Shown piece after piece: positions 8,176 to 16,225 of a stretch of 64,000 nucleotides of DNA. Within the stretch, counting starts at the first letter, position 1, and the number at the start of each line of letters is the position of its first letter. The position numbers were made by a program, and so were the translations under genes. The DNA is taken from positions 124,001 to 188,000 of the forward strand of contig NZ_LT574838.1 of NCBI RefSeq assembly GCF_900086725.1, read 5' to 3'. The DNA is from Bariatricus massiliensis (GTDB lineage: Bacteria > Bacillota > Clostridia > Lachnospirales > Lachnospiraceae). The notes under the pieces are model-generated. The model had not been told where the DNA came from, did no database searches, and saw nothing but the letters and a program-made list of their open reading frames with translations.

Positions 8176-9030
8176 ATGGTAAAACGAGTTGCAGTTATCA
8201 ACGATCTGTCGGGGCTTGGGAAATGTTCTCTGACAGCCGCTATCCCGGTATTATCCGTGCTCGGTGTACAGCCCTGTCCCCTGCCTACCGCCATACTGAC
8301 AAACCAGACCGGCTATGACAGCTATTATTGTGACGACTATACAGATAAGATGGACTATTACACAGAAGAATGGACTAAAAGAGGGCTTACACTGGACGGC
8401 ATCTACAGCGGATTTCTGGGCAGTGAGGCACAGGCGGACAAAATACTACGTTTCTGTGAAGTGTTCCGCAAAAAAGAAACCCTATTTCTTGTTGACCCTG
8501 TGATGGGTGACTCCGGGCAAGTATACCCAATTTACACACCCAGACTCCGCAGTAAAATGCAGGAACTGGTCTTCCACGCAGATGTCATCACCCCGAATCT
8601 CACAGAGTGCTGCATATTGAGCGATACCGATTATCTTGACCTCACCGCACATCAAGATTCAGCGGACTATTTAAAATATATAGCAGAGATGGGAAGGAAA
8701 GTTCTGGCCGGAAGTGTCCATACCGTCGTCATTACCGGAATTATCTGGCGGGGGCCACAAGACACCTCCCCCTGCTATTACAATATGATAATCACAAAAG
8801 ACAGTTGTTTCACGGCATCATCAGGCATGTACGGGGGAAGTTACTCAGGTACCGGCGACCTGCTCGCCTCCGTTATCTGCGGAAGCCTAGTCAGGGGAGA
8901 CACTGCACAGACAGCCCTGACACGAGGGGTCCGTTTTCTGGAGGCAGCATTAAAGGACACAGCCAAAGAAGATATACCGCGAAATGACGGAGTAAACTTT
9001 GAGCCTTATCTCAATCTGCTGCTGGCCTAA
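8176..9030 (+). CDS. pdxK: Pyridoxal/pyridoxamine kinase
   Basis: This cytoplasmic PfkB/ribokinase-fold enzyme phosphorylates B6 vitamers with ATP, giving PLP precursors. The 284-residue length fits PdxK/PdxY. Visible motifs are NDLSGLGKCSLTAAIPVL near the N-terminus, TNQTGY near residue 48, VDPVMGDSG near residue 113, and the anion-hole/catalytic GSYSGTGDLLAS near residue 220, with the catalytic Asp in GTGD. AGAAGGGA serves as a ribosome-binding site before the ATG. It leads a three-gene unit with an ECF S-component and a radical SAM gene, and is divergent from a MocR regulator, consistent with B6 salvage. Hydroxymethylpyrimidine kinase activity is an alternative that motifs do not fully exclude. 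Confidence 0.9.
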   Translation: MVKRVAVINDLSGLGKCSLTAAIPVLSVLGVQPCPLPTAILTNQTGYDSYYCDDYTDKMDYYTEEWTKRGLTLDGIYSGFLGSEAQADKILRFCEVFRKKETLFLVDPVMGDSGQVYPIYTPRLRSKMQELVFHADVITPNLTECCILSDTDYLDLTAHQDSADYLKYIAEMGRKVLAGSVHTVVITGIIWRGPQDTSPCYYNMIITKDSCFTASSGMYGGSYSGTGDLLASVICGSLVRGDTAQTALTRGVRFLEAALKDTAKEDIPRNDGVNFEPYLNLLLA

Positions 9031-9083
9031 CTCTGTCAAATGAAGAACAACTGATTTAGATAACAAAAGGAGGTATGATACCC

Positions 9084-9641
9084 ATGTCAACAACAGTGTC
9101 CAACAACACAAAGACCAAGACTTCTTCACACCAGAAAGTAGTATATTTGACGACCACAGCCCTATTCGCCGCCCTCATCTGTATTACGACCGCTTATATT
9201 TTCCACATTCCTGTCGGGATAAACGGCGGTTATGTCCATGTGGGAGACGCGTTGATTTATCTGGCCGCCGCCGTCCTGCCTATGCCTTACGCCATGGCCG
9301 CCGGTGCAATCGGAGGCGCTTTTGCAGACATCCTGACCGCGCCTGTCTGGGCATTGGCAACTTTTCTCATCAAAATGTTGATCGCCCTCCCCTTCTCCAA
9401 CAAAAAGGAGAAAATCATAACGGTAAGAAATGTAATCGGCGTTTTCCTCGCCGCCGCCCTTTCCTTTGCCGGCTACTATTTTGCCGAAGTACTGCTTTTC
9501 GGTACATGGGGCGCTTTAATCCCCTCTATAATCGGCACCTTGGCCCAGTCAGGCGGAAGCGCGGTTTTATTTATCATATTTGGGCTTGCGCTGGATAAGA
9601 TGCACTTTAAGACAATGCTAAAACATAAATTTGGAATTTAA
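9084..9641 (+). CDS. ECF transporter S component, probably for vitamin B6 (TIGR04002-like)
   Basis: The 185-residue integral membrane protein has about five to six hydrophobic segments, a polar N-terminus and the short loops typical of ECF substrate-binding subunits (VGDALIYLAAAVLP, AMAAGAIGGAFADILTAPVW). It needs a shared EcfAA'T module, which is not in this window. The start at 9084 is preferred because AGGAGG is 10 nt upstream; an ATG at 9075 is only 1 nt from that site. Its position after pyridoxal kinase points to a B6 vitamer as substrate. I believe it belongs to the TIGR04002 group, often next to the radical SAM type encoded downstream; this is from memory. Confidence 0.8.
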   Translation: MSTTVSNNTKTKTSSHQKVVYLTTTALFAALICITTAYIFHIPVGINGGYVHVGDALIYLAAAVLPMPYAMAAGAIGGAFADILTAPVWALATFLIKMLIALPFSNKKEKIITVRNVIGVFLAAALSFAGYYFAEVLLFGTWGALIPSIIGTLAQSGGSAVLFIIFGLALDKMHFKTMLKHKFGI

Positions 9642-9651
9642 GGAGGTTACC

Positions 9652-10251
9652 ATGTCAGATATCATCTATACTTATAAAAATAATGTTTACTTCAACATTA
9701 CCAACCGGTGTACATGCCGCTGCATCTTCTGCATACGCAACGAAAAAGATACTTTGGGGGATGCGGAAGAATTATGGCATAACCACGAACCCTCTTTGCA
9801 GGAAATTAAACATGCCATAGACCAATTCGATTTTACCGGCTATCAGGAGGCAATTTTCTGCGGATACGGAGAGCCCACCTGCGCCTACGTCAATCTCATA
9901 GAAACTGCAAAATATATGAAACAAAAATACCCCCATATCCACCTGCGAATCAACACAAACGGTCTGGGGGAATTATACAACAAACGCCCGATTATCGACG
10001 AAATGGCGGAATACATCGATGCAGTGTCCATAAGCCTGAACGCCCCCAACGCCGAGCGCTATCAGGAAGTCACACAGCCATCTTTTGAGAATGCATTCCA
10101 TGAAATGCTGAACTTTGCAAAAAAGGCAAAAGAAACCTTCTCCTCCGTCCAGTTCAGCGTAGTCAGCATAATAAACGAACAAGAAATCACAGAAAGCCAA
10201 CAACTGGCCGATAAAATGGGAATCCCGCTAAAAGTGAGAATCTATTCTTAA
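9652..10251 (+). CDS. Short radical SAM protein (TatD-associated type)
   Basis: The 199-residue protein carries the radical SAM cluster motif CX3CX2C in NRCTCRCIFC (residues 16-25), with an extra cysteine inside, followed by GYGEPTC and NTNGLGELYN as SAM-binding strands. It is a minimal TIM-barrel core with no C-terminal SPASM or twitch domain. It resembles the group described as TatD-family-associated radical SAM proteins (TIGR04038, from memory), although no tatD gene is visible here. A consensus AAGGAGG precedes the ATG at 9652. It directly follows the ECF S-component gene, so a role linked to the transported cofactor is possible, but its reaction is unknown. Confidence 0.82.
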   Translation: MSDIIYTYKNNVYFNITNRCTCRCIFCIRNEKDTLGDAEELWHNHEPSLQEIKHAIDQFDFTGYQEAIFCGYGEPTCAYVNLIETAKYMKQKYPHIHLRINTNGLGELYNKRPIIDEMAEYIDAVSISLNAPNAERYQEVTQPSFENAFHEMLNFAKKAKETFSSVQFSVVSIINEQEITESQQLADKMGIPLKVRIYS

Positions 10252-10268
10252 CACTAAGGAAAAAGTAG

Positions 10269-10331
10269 AAAAGCCGGGAGGCTGTATACTCTGCCACTGC
10301 CTGCGTCAGAGTATACAGCCTCCCGGCTTTT
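10269..10331. terminator. Very long bidirectional terminator
   Basis: A perfect 25-bp stem (10269-10293 with 10307-10331, core CCGGGAGGCTGTATACTC) and a 13-nt loop end in AAAA/TTTT on both sides. It separates the convergent radical SAM gene and the small export protein gene. Confidence 0.93.
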
Positions 10332-10354
10332 CATCCCTTTTTTAAAACCCACTT

Positions 10355-10864
10355 CTAAGCAAATATCCCGCCTATCAAAACATAGGAAACGAAGTACATG
10401 ATTGCAGATGCCAGACACACGCCTAAAACTATTGCAAGGAATGCTTTCTTCCAGTCTATGTCGAGCAGTGACGCTATCAGCGCACCTGTCCATGCACCTG
10501 TTCCCGGAAGTGGTATTCCCACAAAAAGCACCAGCCCTAAGAATTCATACTTTTCAATCTTATCACTTTTACTCATAGCCTTTTCTTCCAGCTTTTCAAC
10601 TAAAGGCCGGAATAACTTTGTTTTCCTGAGCCACTTAAATATAGGCCTGATCAACCATAAAATGAACGGAATCGGAATCAAATTCCCTATCAGACAAATG
10701 GGAATCGCTCTCCAGGTCGGAATGTCAAGGAAAGCCGGCCCTGCCGCCAGCAGCCCTCCCCTAAGCTCCAATATCGGCACCATGGAGATGATAAATATTA
10801 TCACTTCCTTCGCCGCTTTCCCCCCCAAATGAGTTACAAACCATTGTACTAAAGATTCTGTCAT
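10355..10864 (-). CDS. Small multidrug export-type membrane protein (COG2426)
   Basis: The 169-residue protein has four or five hydrophobic segments and the family signatures VPILELRGGLLAAGP (about residues 30-45) and VGIPLPGTGAWTGALIASLLDI (about 115-136). It matches the 'small multi-drug export' family (PF06695). The family name derives from weak evidence and transport substrates are not established; the GxxxP/GTG motifs also resemble SNARE-associated (DedA-like) proteins. It appears monocistronic, with a strong terminator downstream. Confidence 0.85.
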   Translation of the reverse strand: MTESLVQWFVTHLGGKAAKEVIIFIISMVPILELRGGLLAAGPAFLDIPTWRAIPICLIGNLIPIPFILWLIRPIFKWLRKTKLFRPLVEKLEEKAMSKSDKIEKYEFLGLVLFVGIPLPGTGAWTGALIASLLDIDWKKAFLAIVLGVCLASAIMYFVSYVLIGGIFA

Positions 10865-10926
10865 AAATACTCTCCTGTTTTATTATTTTTATTAACTTAA
10901 ACTTCATTTCCACATAGAGATGAAAC

Positions 10927-12000
10927 TCAACCTCTATCCGCTATATATTTCCTGAGGAAATCAAAGAGTGTCTCCATCTCTGCCCTTGTTCCCACAGTCA
11001 CACGCATATACTGTTCAATTCGCCTGCTGCCCCAGTACCGGACATAGATTCCTTCCGCTTTCAGTGCCTCAAACAACTCCCTTGCGTCGTAATCAGGGTG
11101 GGACACAAAAATGAAATTACCGCTTGGTTTTGGAAACACAAACCCAAGCTTCGCAAATTCCTCTGCCGCCCACTCTCTCGTCTCCACAATCTTATGGATG
11201 GTCTCGTCAAAATATCCTCTGTCTTTCACAGCGGCCGTCCCATATACCAAAGATGTCTTATTCATAGTATAAGAATTAAAAGAGTACTTTGCATCATTCA
11301 AATATTTGATAAGCAATGGACTCCCAATCGCATATCCAATCCTCATTCCCGCCATAGAGCGGGCCTTAGAAAAGGTCTGCGTTACGATCAAATTGTCGTA
11401 TTTATCAATCAATTCCAGCGCCGAGTGTCCTGCAAAGTCAATATATGCTTCATCCACGATCACTATCACATCCTGATTGTGCCGTATAATATCTTCCACA
11501 AATTCCAAATCTTCATAGAGTGAGGTCGGAGCGTTGGGATTTGGGAAAATCACCCCGCCGTTCTCTCCGTAATAGTCTTCCTTTATCATCCGGAAATCTT
11601 TATCCACCGCCTTACATTCATAAGGAATCCGGTACAGCTCTGCCCACACCTTATAAAAAGAATATGTAATATCCGGGAAAAATATAGGCTTATCTGAATT
11701 AAAAAATGTCAAAAAACACATAGAAAGTACATCGTCCGAGCCAACTCCCACAAAGACCCGCTCTTTTTCTACCCCATAATAATCAGCAAGCGCCTCTACA
11801 AGGCAGTCTGACGTAGGATCCGGATAGAGCCTTAGTGTATCCATGTGGGCTTCCAGATTCTGCATAGCCTCCAGCACACCGGGAGCAGGGGGATATGGAT
11901 TTTCATTCGTATTCAGCTTGATTACTTGCCCCTGCGGCTGTTCTCCCGGAACATAAGGCTCCACTTTCCTGATATTTTGTTCGAATGCTTTCATCAACAC
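10927..12000 (-). CDS. hisC: Histidinol-phosphate aminotransferase family
   Basis: HisC transfers an amino group from glutamate to imidazole-acetol phosphate in histidine synthesis, using PLP. The 357-residue protein has family hallmarks: NENPYPPAPGV near residue 27, VIVDEAYIDFAG with the PLP aspartate, and the lysine motif TFSKARSMAGMRIGYAIG near residue 218. The start is probably GTG at 12000, because AGGAAGG lies 6 nt upstream; an ATG two codons later is 12 nt away. It is not among other his genes and follows another aminotransferase by 11 nt. A role in aromatic or threonine-phosphate transamination is therefore possible. Confidence 0.88.
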   Translation of the reverse strand: MLMKAFEQNIRKVEPYVPGEQPQGQVIKLNTNENPYPPAPGVLEAMQNLEAHMDTLRLYPDPTSDCLVEALADYYGVEKERVFVGVGSDDVLSMCFLTFFNSDKPIFFPDITYSFYKVWAELYRIPYECKAVDKDFRMIKEDYYGENGGVIFPNPNAPTSLYEDLEFVEDIIRHNQDVIVIVDEAYIDFAGHSALELIDKYDNLIVTQTFSKARSMAGMRIGYAIGSPLLIKYLNDAKYSFNSYTMNKTSLVYGTAAVKDRGYFDETIHKIVETREWAAEEFAKLGFVFPKPSGNFIFVSHPDYDARELFEALKAEGIYVRYWGSRRIEQYMRVTVGTRAEMETLFDFLRKYIADRG

Positions 12001-12011
12001 GCTCTGCCTTC

Positions 12012-13202
12012 CTAATTTGAATATTCTGCCGCCAGCTCTCTAAATTTCGGCAGAGAATTTATAATGGTTTCGTAAGCCACACAATAAGCAATTCTAACAT
12101 ATCCCGGGCATCCGAATGAGCTTCCCGGAACAATTAAAATATTATATTTTTTAGCCGCGGCACAAAATGATTTTTCATCCTCCACAGGAGATTTCACAAA
12201 CAGATAAAAAGCTCCCTGAGGTTTAATACACTCAAAACCGCAGTCCCTTAACCCATTATATAAGGTTTCTCTATTTTTATCATAATATGTAATATCGGTC
12301 TTCTCATTCAGGCACTTTGCTACAATTTTCTGCTGAAGTGTAGGCGCATTGACAAATCCCAATATTCTATTGGCCACGCCAGCCGCCGAAATCACAGTGT
12401 CACTTTCAGCCACTTCATCCGGAATCACAAGATAGCCGATACGTTCTCCCGGTAAAGAGAGGGATTTGCTGTAGGAATAGCCTACAATCGTGTTGTCATA
12501 ATACTTTGTCAGATATGGTACTTCAATACCGTCATAAGCCAATTCACGGTACGGCTCATCAGAAATCAAGTAGATATCGGTGCCGAACTCTTTCTGCTTT
12601 TCTTCCATGACAGCGGCAAGTTTCTGTATTGTCTCTTCTGAATATACCACTCCTGTCGGATTATTAGGCGTGTTGATAATCACAGCTTTTGTCTTAGGGC
12701 TTATCTTTTGAGCGAACTCATCTAGTTTCGGCTGAAAATCCTTTGTATTCGGTGAGATTTCAACAATGATACCATCAAAGTTATTGACATAACTTCTATA
12801 TTCCCCAAAATACGGTGCAAATACAATGACTTCGTCTCCCGGGTCAAGGAGTGTCTTTAAGATAACATTCAAGCCACCGGCAGCTCCCACGGTCATCACG
12901 ATATTCTTAGCGCCAAAGGCCGTCTGAAAACGCTCATTCAGAGATTCTGCCACCGCCTGACGCACATCTTCATATCCCGCATTACTGTTTGTGTATCCGT
13001 GGAGAACCAGACTGTCCTCTTCCTCCAAAAGTTCCGCAATAGCCTTTTTTACAGCCGAAGGCGCGGGCACGTTGGGATTGCCCAGACTAAAGTCATACAC
13101 ATTCTCTGCCCCATAGAGCTTTGCCAGTCTATTGCCTTCTTCAAACATCGCGCGGATGGCAGAACTGTTGGCTACCATATTTTCCATTTTTTTAGATATC
13201 AT
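12012..13202 (-). CDS. Class I/II PLP-dependent aminotransferase (aspartate aminotransferase-like)
   Basis: This 396-residue cytoplasmic enzyme has fold-type I hallmarks: FSLGNPNVPAP near residue 40, VGAAGGLNVILKTLLDPGDEV near 105, NTPNNPTGVVYSEE near 175, and the PLP-lysine motif YSYSKSLSLPGERIGYL near residue 240, with a C-terminal substrate arginine in YVRIAYCV. It resembles the aspartate aminotransferase subgroup Ib. Substrate specificity cannot be read; aspartate, aromatic or branched substrates are all possible. It is co-directional and nearly contiguous with hisC (11 nt) and lies downstream of the DUF2156 gene (23 nt). Confidence 0.88.
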   Translation of the reverse strand: MISKKMENMVANSSAIRAMFEEGNRLAKLYGAENVYDFSLGNPNVPAPSAVKKAIAELLEEEDSLVLHGYTNSNAGYEDVRQAVAESLNERFQTAFGAKNIVMTVGAAGGLNVILKTLLDPGDEVIVFAPYFGEYRSYVNNFDGIIVEISPNTKDFQPKLDEFAQKISPKTKAVIINTPNNPTGVVYSEETIQKLAAVMEEKQKEFGTDIYLISDEPYRELAYDGIEVPYLTKYYDNTIVGYSYSKSLSLPGERIGYLVIPDEVAESDTVISAAGVANRILGFVNAPTLQQKIVAKCLNEKTDITYYDKNRETLYNGLRDCGFECIKPQGAFYLFVKSPVEDEKSFCAAAKKYNILIVPGSSFGCPGYVRIAYCVAYETIINSLPKFRELAAEYSN

Positions 13203-13225
13203 GTTACGTCTCTCCTTTGCTCTTT

Positions 13226-14140
13226 CTATTTATTTTTCATGGTTACTAACCCTTTTTCCTGAAGAAATGCAGGTTTATAAGACAATTTCGCTTTTCTCAA
13301 CCCTTCCATCCCTGCATCATCCTCGCGGTTCACATACCGGTACCGTCCGTAAATCTCATGCTCTACAAATTGTTGGTTGATCATCGGGTACGCTCCTTCG
13401 AAATCTGCGTACGCCTTTTCAATATGGACAACAAAGGTATCTTCATTCACCGGTTCACCTAAAGTAAACGCCACAATCTTGCCGTCCACGCGCAAAATTC
13501 CTCCGGTCAGCTTCAATTCCCGGAACAGCCGGAGAGAGTTCAGCGTCACGCACATTTCGGCATTCTTCTCCTCGTCATCCTCACATCCATTTAGATTGCG
13601 CCATTTTAAAGCCATCTGAAAACACTCTTCTTGGTTCTCATCGCTGAGATGCTCATAGCGCCATGTCCCCTCGTGGAGCGTTTTAAATTTATTGATATGA
13701 TTCCTCTTACTGTGCAGTTTTTTCCCCGAAAGTGTAGCCAGCTTTTCGGCTTCATAGATATAATCCGCCACATCCCGCTCATACTCTATCTCATATTTCC
13801 CGGGGAACCATGACTCCAGCTTCTCGAATTGCTGCGGGTCAACGCCATAAAGGCAGAATTCCTTTCCGTCCTCCTTCGACCATTGCTCCAATTCCGGAAT
13901 TACCGCCTTGACAGCCTCATCGTCCCCTGCTGGAAATGCATATCCGTATCCTTCACCTGCGCTGTTATCCGAAAAAAGCAGAGTATTCTTATATTCGGCA
14001 AACTCTACATTGTAGTGTCTAGCCCATAGGTATACATTCGCAAAGGTTCTGTCACAGTTTCTGCTCGGGTATTTTTTGAAGTAGGAAGCTATTAGCTCTT
14101 CGTCCTTCAATTCAGGTCTTCTAAAATCTGCTTTATCCAT
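13226..14140 (-). CDS. DUF2156 / phosphatidylglycerol lysyltransferase C-terminal-like protein
   Basis: The 304-residue soluble protein matches the DUF2156 (COG4866) group, which has a tandem GNAT-like fold related to the aminoacyl-transferase domain of MprF. Visible family features are RNCDRTFANVYLWARHY near residue 28, SKRNHINKFK near residue 145 and YPMINQQFVEHEI followed by YRYVNREDD near residue 255. It has no membrane part, so lipid lysinylation as in full MprF is unlikely; the actual acyl or aminoacyl donor and acceptor are unknown. A GAAGG ribosome-binding site precedes the ATG. It lies between an anchored nucleotidase and two aminotransferases on the same strand. Confidence 0.85.
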   Translation of the reverse strand: MDKADFRRPELKDEELIASYFKKYPSRNCDRTFANVYLWARHYNVEFAEYKNTLLFSDNSAGEGYGYAFPAGDDEAVKAVIPELEQWSKEDGKEFCLYGVDPQQFEKLESWFPGKYEIEYERDVADYIYEAEKLATLSGKKLHSKRNHINKFKTLHEGTWRYEHLSDENQEECFQMALKWRNLNGCEDDEEKNAEMCVTLNSLRLFRELKLTGGILRVDGKIVAFTLGEPVNEDTFVVHIEKAYADFEGAYPMINQQFVEHEIYGRYRYVNREDDAGMEGLRKAKLSYKPAFLQEKGLVTMKNK

Positions 14141-14171
14141 AAATATCCTTCTTTTCTTTTATCTTATATGA

Positions 14172-14198
14172 GAAGGAATAGAGAATCTCTATTCCTTC
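14172..14198. repeat. Near-perfect hairpin between the nucleotidase and DUF2156 genes
   Basis: GAAGGAATAGAGA (14172-14184) and TCTCTATTCCTTC (14186-14198) are reverse complements around one base. The usable stem is about 10 bp with a 7-nt loop. No good T-run follows on the minus strand, so it may be a weak terminator of the nucleotidase gene or a leader hairpin. Confidence 0.4.
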
Positions 14199-14229
14199 CT
14201 AACAATATCATTTACAAGTATATCATAAC

Positions 14230-16200
14230 TTATTTCCTTTTGTGCCTTTTTCTTATAAGTTTTACAATCAGCACAATAATCAGCGTCAGAATGGCTATTA
14301 TGAACAGCACAATCCCGATAATCGCAAAGAAATATTTATTAGGATTCTTTACAAGATCGACAATGTTCTTACTGTCCTCCACTATCTTTCTTCCTTCCGG
14401 CTTCTCATATCTGTCCGGAATCTGAGAAATTCCGTCTTCATTTTTTTCAAAAGACTCCAGATAAGAAGCAAGCGCCGACCATTCCTTCACTTCTTCGCCG
14501 GTTGCCGTATTGTGGATGATGTGTTCCTCATAATTTTCTATCGGGTTCCCGTCCTTGTCCTTCGGTGTAAGTGAAAGAATGCCATAGGATGTATCTTCCA
14601 CCGCTCCCAGCATCTGGGCCGCATAGAGTCCGGAAACTACACGGTATAACTTATCGTCTTCAATCTCCTTCTTTGTCCCTTTTCCCGTATTCCGGTCCAC
14701 ATCTGTTATCATAGAGACTTCCGTCACCTTATTCAACAGCATACGGTGTGGGTTAAAAGTCCATACCATCCCACTCGGATACAGCTGGGCCGTTGTCATT
14801 ATCGGAGAAACAGAGGCATCCAATTCGGCCGCGATGCGAAGTTCTTTTCCTGTCAAATAGACACTTACCAGCGGGTATCCCGGAATCCTGTCCGCGCCTA
14901 TCCCCAGAGAACTCACATTGAACACATCAGAAACCGTAATATTTCCCTCTTCGAAAGACTCCCGTACTACTCCGGATGCGACTACGGCAAAATCTACATT
15001 TTCATAGGCGTCGCCTTCCGCCTGCTCCACCGCATATATGTAGGAATCGGAAATCAAACTTCCCAATGTATCTTCCCGGTGCTCCACAGCGAATTCGTCG
15101 ATTGAAGTAAAATCAAAGGGGCTGTATGCCAGAACCTGATCGAATGTATAGCCAAAATGGCTTAAATACGTCTCCTCAACCGCCTTTTTATATACGGCAA
15201 GTTCGTCCGTAACTTTTTCGTCTGTCTCTACCTTCTCATCCAGCGGTTGAATAATATAGTCCTTTATCTTCCAGCGTCCGTCATCATCGGGAACAAGGTT
15301 GATCTGTCCAAGATTCACACCGTAACAGCCCGATGATACGACATAAGTATGGTCGTAGACAATGGGCTTCTCTATGGTCGTATGAGTATGGCCGCTTACA
15401 ATTACGTCAATTTCAGGAACCGCCTCCGCCAGTAATTCATCCTCAGAGTCTTCCTTCTTCTCCCATGTGCCGCTGTGAGAAAGGCACACGATCATATCCA
15501 CCTCTTCCTTTTGCAGCTCTTTCACCACGTTCTTAGAAGTCTCTATGATATCTTCAAACTCGAGGCCGCTCTCCGGCGCGCAGGCCTCCGAATCTCTTCC
15601 CATCACGCCAAACACGCCAATGCGGACACCTTCTCTTTCTATAACTGTATACGGAGTGCTTCCGTAACGGTCCAGCGCATCCTTTATCTTTTTATCATCT
15701 TCATCCGTATTCTTGCTCCAGTCTATATTCGCACTGACAAAAGCAGGCAGCTTAAGGCTTGTATCTTCCTCTGCCGTCTTTCTTGCACTGTCGAGCATAT
15801 TCGCGACACCTTCCGCGCGGTAATCAAACTCATGATTGCCAAACGTAGTGGCGTCATACCCAAGTCTGCCAAGCATCACCAGCTCCGCCGCATGTGTCTC
15901 ATAAATTGTCTGGTATAATGTTCCCATGGAAAAATCACCGGCATCCAAAAGAAACGTGGCAGGATTCTCTTTTTTTGCCTCTTCAATACATGTCTCTATC
16001 TTGCCAAACCCTCCTGATTCTCCTCCATTGGTATAAGTCACATCCAAATGCGAATGCAGGTCATGGCTAAAAAGTATGCTGACCTCTCCCTTATCCTTAG
16101 AAGTGCCCTCAGCATATACGCTTCCAGCCGTTATAGAAAGCAGCATTACCACCGCCAGCATCGCCGCATAGATTCTTTTAAACTTTTTCATAATCGTCAA
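14230..16200 (-). CDS. Cell-surface 5'-nucleotidase / metallophosphatase (UshA-like)
   Basis: The 656-residue exported enzyme hydrolyses nucleotides or related phosphate esters outside the cell. A signal peptide (about residues 1-30, ending SVYA) is followed by a metallophosphoesterase domain with SHDLHSHLDV, GDFSMG, GNHEFDYR, LSHSGT and SGHTHTT, then a 5'-nucleotidase C-terminal domain from about residue 360. A C-terminal hydrophobic helix (about 620-648) ends in basic RKRHKRK, so it is anchored by a transmembrane tail instead of LPXTG. The start is probably TTG at 16200, since AAGGAGG is 7 nt upstream; the alternative ATG three codons later is 16 nt away. Confidence 0.92.
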   Translation of the reverse strand: MTIMKKFKRIYAAMLAVVMLLSITAGSVYAEGTSKDKGEVSILFSHDLHSHLDVTYTNGGESGGFGKIETCIEEAKKENPATFLLDAGDFSMGTLYQTIYETHAAELVMLGRLGYDATTFGNHEFDYRAEGVANMLDSARKTAEEDTSLKLPAFVSANIDWSKNTDEDDKKIKDALDRYGSTPYTVIEREGVRIGVFGVMGRDSEACAPESGLEFEDIIETSKNVVKELQKEEVDMIVCLSHSGTWEKKEDSEDELLAEAVPEIDVIVSGHTHTTIEKPIVYDHTYVVSSGCYGVNLGQINLVPDDDGRWKIKDYIIQPLDEKVETDEKVTDELAVYKKAVEETYLSHFGYTFDQVLAYSPFDFTSIDEFAVEHREDTLGSLISDSYIYAVEQAEGDAYENVDFAVVASGVVRESFEEGNITVSDVFNVSSLGIGADRIPGYPLVSVYLTGKELRIAAELDASVSPIMTTAQLYPSGMVWTFNPHRMLLNKVTEVSMITDVDRNTGKGTKKEIEDDKLYRVVSGLYAAQMLGAVEDTSYGILSLTPKDKDGNPIENYEEHIIHNTATGEEVKEWSALASYLESFEKNEDGISQIPDRYEKPEGRKIVEDSKNIVDLVKNPNKYFFAIIGIVLFIIAILTLIIVLIVKLIRKRHKRK

Positions 16201-16225
16201 TTCTTCTCCTCCTTATATATACACC

